From: an uncultured Robinsoniella sp.
GTDB taxonomy: Bacteria > Bacillota > Clostridia > Lachnospirales > Lachnospiraceae
DNA length: 64,000 nucleotides
Direction: 5' to 3'
NCBI GenBank assembly: GCA_900540475.1
Contig: UQGG01000005.1
Span: forward strand, 124,001 to 188,000
The notes under the pieces are model-generated. The model saw only the letters and a program-made list of their open reading frames with translations, was not told the origin of the DNA and ran no database searches. Shown piece after piece: positions 58,185 to 64,000 of the stretch (its first letter is position 1; each line of letters begins with the position of its first letter). A program made the position numbers and the translations under genes.

Positions 58185-59549
58185 ATGACAAAAAATATGA
58201 CAACCGGGCAACCGGCAAAATTGATCCTGTTCTTTACAATTCCGCTGCTGATTGGAAATATATTTCAACAGTTTTACAGCATGGCGGATACTTTAATTGT
58301 AGGCAGAACGATTGGTGTCGAGGCACTTGCAGCAGTGGGGTGTACGGGAAGCATTACCTTCCTGATACTGGGCTTTGCAATGGGTCTTACCGCAGGCTTG
58401 TCCATCGTAACATCTCAGAGGTTCGGTGCTTCCGATGAAAATGGAGTTCGCCGCAGTATTGCAGTTGGTGTGATGGTCAGTCTTGCAGTTACGATCTTAC
58501 TGACCGTAATCGCAGTACCTTTGACCAGACCGATTCTGGAACTGATGCAGACACCGCCGGAGATTATTGATGATGCATGGAGCTATCTGGTTATTATTTT
58601 TGCCGGTACGGCGGCATGTATGCTGTTTAATATGTTGTCGAATATTATCAGGGCAGTTGGTGACAGTAAGACGCCTCTGCTGTTTTTGATCATTGCATGT
58701 ATACTGAATATTATTCTGGACTTTGTATTGATTCTGTATTTTAAAATGGGAGTTGCAGGTGCAGCATGGGCAACCATTCTGGCACAGCTGGTGTCCGGCT
58801 TATTATGCCTGTGGTATATGATGAAGCGCCTGAAATTTCTCATTCCGAAAAAGGAAGACTTTCATGTGACTTCCTGGGAGGTTGCACTCCATCTGAAAAT
58901 TGCCCTTCCTATGGCATTTCAGATGTCCATAATCGCAATTGGTGCAGTAATCCTGCAATATGCATTGAATGGACTTGGTGCGGTGTCTGTTGCGGCATAC
59001 ACGGCGGCACAGAAGATTGACAGTATTGCCACCCAGCCGATGAATTCATTTGGAACTACGATGGGTACTTATGCAGCCCAGAATATGGGAGCAGGAAGAA
59101 TAGACCGTATCCGCAAAGGAGTATTCCAGTGTGCATTGATATCCGTGGGATTCAGTATCGTGATGGGGCTTGTGAATATCTTTGCCGGCTACCAGCTTGC
59201 GGGAATCTTTGTGGGTCCGGGGCAGCCGGAAGTACTGAATCTGGCACAGGTATACCTGAGGATTAACGGAAGCCTGTATTTTGTGCTGGCACTGCTTTTC
59301 GTTTTCCGGTTTACCCTGCAGGGGCTTGGCAAGAGCTTTGTGCCAACGCTGGCAGGGGTAATGGAACTGGTTATGCGCTGTTTTGCAGCAATTTTTCTAT
59401 CGGGAGTTCTGGGATTTGCAGGCGCATGCTGGTCCAATCCTCTAGCCTGGATGGGAGCCGCCATACCGCTGATCATAGCTTATTTTATGATAATGAAAAA
59501 GATGAAAACGGTTTATCCCGATAGAAAACCGGAAGAAAGTGTTTTATAA
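58185..59549 (+). CDS. MATE family efflux transporter
   Basis: A 454-residue membrane protein with about 12 hydrophobic segments. I chose the ATG at 58185 (MTKNMTTGQPAKLILFF), which follows AAGGGGGAAGC; a TTG ten codons upstream lacks a site. GNIFQQFYSMADTLIVGR near the N-terminus and the internal repeat in the second half are characteristic of MATE transporters that export cationic drugs with Na+ or H+. A TATAAT at 58140-58145 is the likely -10. It is divergent from an AraC-type gene and followed by a terminator. Confidence 0.9.
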   Translation: MTKNMTTGQPAKLILFFTIPLLIGNIFQQFYSMADTLIVGRTIGVEALAAVGCTGSITFLILGFAMGLTAGLSIVTSQRFGASDENGVRRSIAVGVMVSLAVTILLTVIAVPLTRPILELMQTPPEIIDDAWSYLVIIFAGTAACMLFNMLSNIIRAVGDSKTPLLFLIIACILNIILDFVLILYFKMGVAGAAWATILAQLVSGLLCLWYMMKRLKFLIPKKEDFHVTSWEVALHLKIALPMAFQMSIIAIGAVILQYALNGLGAVSVAAYTAAQKIDSIATQPMNSFGTTMGTYAAQNMGAGRIDRIRKGVFQCALISVGFSIVMGLVNIFAGYQLAGIFVGPGQPEVLNLAQVYLRINGSLYFVLALLFVFRFTLQGLGKSFVPTLAGVMELVMRCFAAIFLSGVLGFAGACWSNPLAWMGAAIPLIIAYFMIMKKMKTVYPDRKPEESVL

Positions 59550-59556
59550 GAGAGGA

Positions 59557-59605
59557 GTTCCGGTAACAGCAGGTATGGAGTTTGCTGTTTACCGGAACTT
59601 TTTTA
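59557..59605. terminator. Bidirectional terminator
   Basis: GTTCCGGTAACAGCA (59557-59571) pairs with TGCTGTTTACCGGAAC (59583-59598) with one bulge, followed by T's. It lies between the MATE gene and a convergent small gene. Confidence 0.85.
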
Positions 59606-59614
59606 TACATTTAT

Positions 59615-59803
59615 TTATTGCATACCATTGTTAAAAATATTCTCTACATAGCTGCGCATTGCATCGTGGCTGTTAATGCTTTTTGCACCGTTGATTATTT
59701 TCTGCTGTTCTTGCTTTGACAGGCCTGCAAATCGATTTAATACATCGGAGTGCATCGCCATTTCCATTGTAAATCCAATTGGAAGTTCTTCATTGTTGAT
59801 CAT
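59615..59803 (-). CDS. Small hypothetical protein
   Basis: A 62-residue acidic helical protein with GGTGAC six bases before ATG. The pattern (GFTMEMAMHSDVLNRFAGLSKQEQ ... MRSYVENI) looks like small conserved proteins that occur in many Clostridia; I cannot name a function. It is convergent to the MATE gene and shares its terminator. Confidence 0.65.
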   Translation of the reverse strand: MINNEELPIGFTMEMAMHSDVLNRFAGLSKQEQQKIINGAKSINSHDAMRSYVENIFNNGMQ

Positions 59804-59988
59804 GTTTTGTCACCATATCATAAAATGATTCTGCCGCTTTCACAGGCTGTGTCGTTTTTGGCAGTTCCTTTCCACATATATTACAACCTGTACTTTTGTT
59901 TTTCCATTAGTTTTTGCATTCTGAGATAAAATATCCATGAAATGTACAAGTTTTTTGTAAATATTTGCTATATTAGGCACACATCGAC

Positions 59989-60017
59989 TTGTAATCAAAA
60001 AACGACCATGGTATGAT
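59989..60017 (+). promoter_or_regulatory. Promoter of the XRE-ART operon
   Basis: TTGTAA (59989-59994), a 17-base spacer and TATGAT (60012-60017) lie upstream of the gene at 60082. Confidence 0.65.
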
Positions 60018-60081
60018 ATTGGTAGAAATTTATCAGAGGGTGTTTGAAACATTCAGGCACGCTCCCGGGTGGAGGGCGGAT

Positions 60082-60939
60082 ATGAAAAGTTCTGAGATGG
60101 TAAAGGAAATTCGTAAGCGTGCCGGGCTTAGCCAGACTCAGCTCGCAAAAGTACTGGGTGTCAGCTTTGCCACGGTGAATCGATGGGAAAATGGTCATTG
60201 TGAGCCAACAGCAGTGGCGATTAACAGCCTTCGTATGATCTGCCGTGATAATCATATTGATTTTGAGGAACTGCAAAAGGATGCGGTGGTAATTACTTCT
60301 GAAAAAAGCCTGATGCTGTATCATGGTTCAAAAAGAGGAATCCAGGGAGCAATACGTCCAATCAGCAGTGAGTTTTGTGATTTTGGCAAGGGCTTTTATA
60401 TGGGAACAAATCAAAGTCAGCCAATGTCTCTTATCTGCAATTTCCCCGAGGCCAGGATGTATACGGTAAAAGTGGACCTGACCGGGTTAAAGATATTGAA
60501 TTTAGAGGTTAGTATTGACTGGGCGATGCTCATAGCGTTGAACAGGGGCAGAATGGAAGAAATGAAAGGAACTCCTTACTACGAAAAGTTTAAAAATATT
60601 GCGAAAGACTGTGATATGATAAGCGGTTATGTGGTGAGTGACCGCATGTTTGTTGTTCTGGAACGCTTTTTTTCCTGTGAAATTACGGATGCAGCGTTGA
60701 TGAACAGTCTCAGTGCGCTGAAAGCTGACAAACAGTATGCGGCGGTCAGTGAACGGGCATGTAAGCAGATTCGCATTATAGAAAATCTGCCCATAGGAGA
60801 AAAAGAAAGGGCTTATTCCAGGAAAATGTGTGAAGCTAACCGTGCAGGTGAAATTAGCAGGGCAGAAGAAATTTGCAGAAAACACCGCAGGGAGGGCCGC
60901 TATTTTGATGAAATACTGAATGGGGGCGGCCGTATATGA
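60082..60939 (+). CDS. XRE helix-turn-helix fused to a DUF3990/ADP-ribosyltransferase-like domain
   Basis: A 285-residue protein. I chose the ATG at 60082 because GGAGG lies six bases upstream; the longer frame would start before it. Residues about 5-60 form an XRE DNA-binding domain (KRAGLSQTQLAKVLGVSFATVNRWENG). Residues about 95-220 match DUF3990 (LYHGSKRGIQGAIRP ... DFGKGFYMGTN), a fold related to ADP-ribosyltransferases, with the expected His and Tyr/Gly pattern. The fusion of the DNA-binding and toxin-like parts suggests a self-regulating toxin-antitoxin-like unit. The next gene overlaps by four bases (ATGA). Confidence 0.78.
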   Translation: MKSSEMVKEIRKRAGLSQTQLAKVLGVSFATVNRWENGHCEPTAVAINSLRMICRDNHIDFEELQKDAVVITSEKSLMLYHGSKRGIQGAIRPISSEFCDFGKGFYMGTNQSQPMSLICNFPEARMYTVKVDLTGLKILNLEVSIDWAMLIALNRGRMEEMKGTPYYEKFKNIAKDCDMISGYVVSDRMFVVLERFFSCEITDAALMNSLSALKADKQYAAVSERACKQIRIIENLPIGEKERAYSRKMCEANRAGEISRAEEICRKHRREGRYFDEILNGGGRI

Positions 60940-61367
60940 TGAAAAACTTAAGCCTGCCGGAACGACAGCTCTGCAATATACAGGGGCGGTTATTTGAACT
61001 TTCCCTGAAAATGGGATATGACAGCCCTGATTTTATAAAAGTATTTATGAAGAGCAGTGTGGCAGCAGGGCTGGATGAGGACTATGACAGACTTCAATGG
61101 GCGGGGGAAGCCTACCTGCTGGAATTATTGGGACAGGAAGCCGGAGGCCTGAAAGGTGCCGGCAATAAGTATACCAATGAAGTGATGTATTGGAGCGGCT
61201 ATCTATACCGGTGCTGGCATTATATGACGGGAGAAAAAAGCCGTGATATTTTTGACCAGGCAGACGCGCAGATTATGAATGAAATTTATTTTGGATTTCA
61301 CATATTAGACATGGGAATGGCAATAGAAGATCTGAAAGAATTATACAGGCAGAGACAGCATTTATGA
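60936..61367 (+). CDS. Partner protein of the ART-like gene (possible antitoxin)
   Basis: A 143-residue helical protein that overlaps both neighbours by four bases (ATGA), so it is translationally coupled. The segment DSPDFIKVFMKSSVAAGLDEDYDRLQWAGEAY resembles the small helical partners (DUF3791-like) that accompany DUF3990 proteins. An antitoxin or immunity role is inferred from position. There is no signal peptide or membrane segment. Confidence 0.65.
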   Translation: MMKNLSLPERQLCNIQGRLFELSLKMGYDSPDFIKVFMKSSVAAGLDEDYDRLQWAGEAYLLELLGQEAGGLKGAGNKYTNEVMYWSGYLYRCWHYMTGEKSRDIFDQADAQIMNEIYFGFHILDMGMAIEDLKELYRQRQHL

Positions 61368-62182
61368 AAGAATTATTTACAATCGGAGAAGTTGCAAAAT
61401 TATTTGATGTTAATATACGCACTTTGCGGTATTACGATGGAATCGGATTGCTAAAGCCGGAACGGACTGATCCCGTAACCGGATACCGCTATTATTCAAC
61501 CAGACAGTTTGAACGTCTGAATACGATAAAATATCTCCGGGCACTTAACATGCCCATTGAGAAAATCGCCGATTTCTTTGGAAATAAGGACATTGACCAG
61601 ATGGTTACCATATTAAGGGGGCAGCAGGAAGAGATTGCAGCCCGGAAAAGAGAACTGGAACTGGTGGAAAAAAAGCTTCAGAGAAGACTGACGCAGATCC
61701 AGGATGCAGTGGAAACTGTGTATGACCGGATTATAGAGAAGCAGATTTCCCTGAGAAAAGCCGCATATCTCAGAAAAGAGATCCCGGTAGGAGGGGACCT
61801 GGAATATCCAATCCGTGAACTGGAGCGTCATAATAAATTAAATGCAGTGATGTTTCTTGGCAAAGTGGGTGTGTCCGTTTCCAGGAAAGATTTGTTAATG
61901 CGCAGATTTGAAAAGTTTTCCGGGATTTTTGTACTGCTGGAACAAGAGGATGATTACAGGGGAGACACCATATTTTTAAAAGAATCGGACTATGTAACCA
62001 TAAGGTATCAGGGAACCCATGAGGAAGCCAAAAGTTATTATCTGGAATTACTCTCCTATATGGAGCAGCGTGGATATGAACCGGATGGAGATTCCGTGGA
62101 AATAACCCTGATTGATGCCGGAATGACAAATGATTCATCCAGGTATGTAACGGAATTACAGATTCCATTTAAAAGTTTGTAA
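61364..62182 (+). CDS. MerR-family transcriptional regulator
   Basis: A 272-residue protein. The N-terminal 70 residues are a MerR helix-turn-helix (FTIGEVAKLFDVNIRTLRYYDGIGLLKP), followed by a coiled-coil (about 80-125) and a C-terminal GyrI-like ligand-binding domain (about 150-270). It overlaps the antitoxin-like gene by four bases, so the three genes form one operon. In the BmrR subgroup such proteins sense multidrug ligands. The reason for its coupling to an ART-like toxin unit is unknown. Confidence 0.88.
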   Translation: MKELFTIGEVAKLFDVNIRTLRYYDGIGLLKPERTDPVTGYRYYSTRQFERLNTIKYLRALNMPIEKIADFFGNKDIDQMVTILRGQQEEIAARKRELELVEKKLQRRLTQIQDAVETVYDRIIEKQISLRKAAYLRKEIPVGGDLEYPIRELERHNKLNAVMFLGKVGVSVSRKDLLMRRFEKFSGIFVLLEQEDDYRGDTIFLKESDYVTIRYQGTHEEAKSYYLELLSYMEQRGYEPDGDSVEITLIDAGMTNDSSRYVTELQIPFKSL

Positions 62183-62205
62183 ATTTCACAGATACAAATC
62201 TCTTG

Positions 62206-62236
62206 ACCCTCTATCTGCTGGAGGGTTTATATTTTT
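62206..62236 (+). terminator. Intrinsic terminator
   Basis: ACCCTC (62206-62211) pairs with GAGGGT (62221-62226), followed by TTATATTTTT. Confidence 0.65.
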
Positions 62237-62353
62237 GTAAAACCTAGTCCACCATCAATGATACTAGTAGTCCATCCTGCCAGAAACGATTCAGCACTGT
62301 CAGTCTGGTTTTTGTCAGGATGGATTACTGGGTGCAGAAGGAGAAAATTTATT

Positions 62354-63037
62354 ATGATTGGAACGATTGTAAATACAGGTACAATTCTGGCAGGCTGCGT
62401 AATCGGAAGCCTGTTAAAGAAGGGAATTAAAGAAGAATATCAGGGAGCTCTGTTTAACGCCATGGGTCTGGCTGCAGCAGGGCTTGGCATTAATGCAATT
62501 GTTCAGAATATGCCAAAGAGCCAGTTCCCGGTATTGTTTATTATCAGTCTGGCAATTGGCAGCCTGCTCGGTACAATGCTGGATATTGATGGAAGGTTTG
62601 CGCGGTTAACGAATAAATTTTCCAGCAGCAATCTGGGGCAGGGGCTGGCTACCGGAATTTTATTATTCTGTATTGGTACCTTATCCATACTGGGCCCGAT
62701 GGAAAGTGCACTCCATGGAGATAATACTTACTTATTCACCAATGCTGCGCTGGATTTTGTGACTTCTATGGTACTTGCTTCCACATATGGAATCGGGATG
62801 GCAATTACCGCAGGGGTATTGTTTGTATGGCAGGGAAGTATTTATCTGGGGGCAGGACTACTGTCTGGATTTTTAACGCCGGAACTTTTGACGGAGATCT
62901 CCATAGTGGGAGGGTTTCTTATTGCCAGTTCGGGACTTTCCATTTTAAAAATAAAAGATTGTAAAGCACTGAATATGCTGCCGGCTCTGCTTGTGCCGCC
63001 TGTCTGGTTTTTATTACAGGGACTTTTTTTGAAGTGA
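62354..63037 (+). CDS. DUF554 family membrane protein
   Basis: A 227-residue protein with about seven hydrophobic segments. I chose the ATG at 62354 (MIGTIVNTGTILAGCVIGSL), which follows AGAAGGAG; the upstream frame has no proper site. MIGTIVNT at the start and GILLFCIGTLSILGPMES in the middle are the hallmarks of DUF554 (YdfK/YqgA-type) membrane proteins. The substrate or function is not known. It is monocistronic. Confidence 0.85.
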   Translation: MIGTIVNTGTILAGCVIGSLLKKGIKEEYQGALFNAMGLAAAGLGINAIVQNMPKSQFPVLFIISLAIGSLLGTMLDIDGRFARLTNKFSSSNLGQGLATGILLFCIGTLSILGPMESALHGDNTYLFTNAALDFVTSMVLASTYGIGMAITAGVLFVWQGSIYLGAGLLSGFLTPELLTEISIVGGFLIASSGLSILKIKDCKALNMLPALLVPPVWFLLQGLFLK

Positions 63038-63160
63038 AAATTTTATTGATTCTGACAAGAAAATCATACCAATCCAGTATAAATAGCGGTTTAGAGCTTG
63101 GAAGCTGCAATACTAAATTATGAATCAAAAAATATTTCCAAAAATTTATTGAAAAAAAGG

Positions 63161-63189
63161 TTGAAATGTGTCGGGAGATATGGTAGAAT
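63161..63189 (+). promoter_or_regulatory. Promoter of the RNA upstream of carA
   Basis: TTGAAA (63161-63166), 17-base spacer, TAGAAT (63184-63189). Transcription would start near 63196. The 120 bases before it hold nothing I can identify. Confidence 0.65.
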
Positions 63190-63194
63190 CTTAA

Positions 63195-63334
63195 CAATTT
63201 GAGAACCTATAGTGTGGTGATACAAAGAAGCCTGAATTTGGATTTAGACTTCCAAGTTTGACTCGAGGGGGAGCGCATGGCAAAATTTTGCGGCTATAGG
63301 AGCCTGAGATTTTAGTGGCGTTCTCTTTTTTTTT
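63195..63334 (+). ncRNA. Unidentified structured RNA or leader with terminator
   Basis: After a good promoter the sequence GAGAACCTATAG (63201-63212) has two possible partners: CTATAGG (63294-63300), which would close a domain of about 95 bases, and GTTCTC (63320-63325), directly before a run of eight or more T's. The second pairing or the local GAGCC/GGC stem would give an intrinsic terminator. This mutually exclusive pairing is typical of riboswitches and attenuators, but I do not recognise a known class. It could also be a free small RNA. The next gene downstream is carA. Confidence 0.55.
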
Positions 63335-63350
63335 GCGCGAAGATAGGAAC

Positions 63351-63510
63351 GAAAGTTACTATTCACAGCCAGGAATGCGCTGAACTGCGCATTCCGTGAG
63401 AACATGATTCAGGAGTGAGGGGCGATTTTTGCGTAGCAAAACTTTAAATATCGCTCCGAATCGTTACTATGAGTGGCCTCTCCGGCCGTGAATAGTAATG
63501 AACGAAAGTA
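63351..63510. repeat. Structured intergenic element (REP/MITE-like)
   Basis: GTTACTATTCAC (63355-63366) and GTGAATAGTAAT (63488-63499) form a long-range inverted repeat. Inside are a perfect GGAATGCGC-tgaact-GCGCATTCC hairpin (63371-63394), TTTTTGC-gta-GCAAAA, and GGCC-tctcc-GGCC. ACGAAAGT also occurs on both sides. Such nested palindromes with short flanking repeats resemble dispersed REP or MITE elements of Lachnospiraceae. Confidence 0.6.
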
Positions 63511-63566
63511 TTTTTCGCACAAAATGGTTACTATAATTAAAAGAAAAAGAAAGGGCAAGGTGGCAT

Positions 63567-64000
63567 ATGAAAGCTTTTCTAATATTAGAAGATGGAACTG
63601 TATTTACCGGAACCAGTATCGGCGCCGAAAAGGAAATGATCAGTGAGATCGTATTTAATACATCCATGACAGGATATCTGGAGGTTCTGACAGATCCCTC
63701 TTATGCCGGACAGGCAGTGGTAATGACTTACCCGCTGATTGGCAACTATGGTATCTGCCATGAGGATATGGAATCTGCAAGGCCATGGCCGGACGGATAC
63801 ATTGTGCGTGAGTTATCCAGGATTCCAAGCAACTTCAGAAGCGAAGGAACCATTCAGGAATTTCTGAAAAAGCATGATATACCGGGAATTGCAGGAATTG
63901 ATACCAGAGCGCTTACGAAGATCCTTCGTGAAAAAGGTACCATGAACGGTATGATAACCACGAATGAGCATTATCATATAGAAGAGATCATCCCCAGATT
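63567..64000 (+). CDS. carA: Carbamoyl-phosphate synthase small subunit (3' truncated by window)
   Basis: The start ATG at 63567 follows AAGGTGGC; the first 144 residues are visible and the frame runs off the window. MKAFLILEDGTVFTGTSIG, NTSMTGYLEVLTDPSYAGQ and YPLIGNYG are the conserved N-terminal domain of CarA; GIAGIDTRALTKILREKG follows. CarA is the glutamine amidotransferase subunit that supplies ammonia to CarB for carbamoyl phosphate, feeding pyrimidine and arginine synthesis. An unidentified structured RNA and a REP-like element lie upstream. Confidence 0.97.
   Translation, partial: MKAFLILEDGTVFTGTSIGAEKEMISEIVFNTSMTGYLEVLTDPSYAGQAVVMTYPLIGNYGICHEDMESARPWPDGYIVRELSRIPSNFRSEGTIQEFLKKHDIPGIAGIDTRALTKILREKGTMNGMITTNEHYHIEEIIPR

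Overview
The window looks like a low-GC Clostridia chromosome, most likely Lachnospiraceae. This rests on strong AGGAGG-type ribosome binding sites, carA, a clostridial-type MATE/AraC pair, a DUF6147 secreted protein and BspA-like surface proteins. It can be read as one end of an integrative conjugative element (about 1 to 35 kb), an accessory or decaying region (about 35 to 51 kb), and ordinary chromosome (about 51 to 64 kb). No integrase, tRNA attachment site or left element end is visible, so the element continues beyond position 1.

Region 1-19.4 kb is the DNA-processing module: the end of a topoisomerase III, a likely nucleoid-associated protein, a candidate oriT followed by an iteron array, a MobC-like protein, a HipA-like kinase, a MOBP-type relaxase, a PcfB-like protein fused to a J domain, a VirD4/PcfC coupling protein, a tandem SpoVG protein, and a 2501-residue N6-methylase/SNF2-like helicase. 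A complete tnpV gene, with its own Shine-Dalgarno and intrinsic terminator, lies in another frame inside that giant gene.

Region 19.5-35 kb encodes a Tad/Flp-like secretion system: a CpaF/TadA ATPase, a two-unit TadB/TadC membrane protein, and several tiny pilin-like proteins that share a conserved E-Y/H-G at residues 7-9 but have no leader. These are followed by a 2366-residue BspA/beta-helix surface protein and a convergent 919-residue surface protein. No prepilin peptidase and no VirB4 are seen; VirB4 may lie upstream of topB.

Region 35-51 kb holds two small XRE repressors, three promoter regions that share the same 5' leader, and a run of small orphan genes, most preceded by a short GC-rich hairpin. 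It also holds a Ku plus ATP-dependent ligase pair (NHEJ), a group II intron inserted just after the ligase terminator, an ECF sigma/anti-sigma pair, and decayed gene remnants.

Region 51-64 kb contains a lipoprotein and an RNA-repair locus on the minus strand (AraC, two WYL-type regulators, a tRNA-like structured RNA, a slipin without a membrane segment, and RtcB). It then has a MATE transporter, a three-gene operon (XRE-ADP-ribosyltransferase-like protein, partner, MerR), a DUF554 membrane protein, an unidentified terminator-ended small RNA, and the start of carA.
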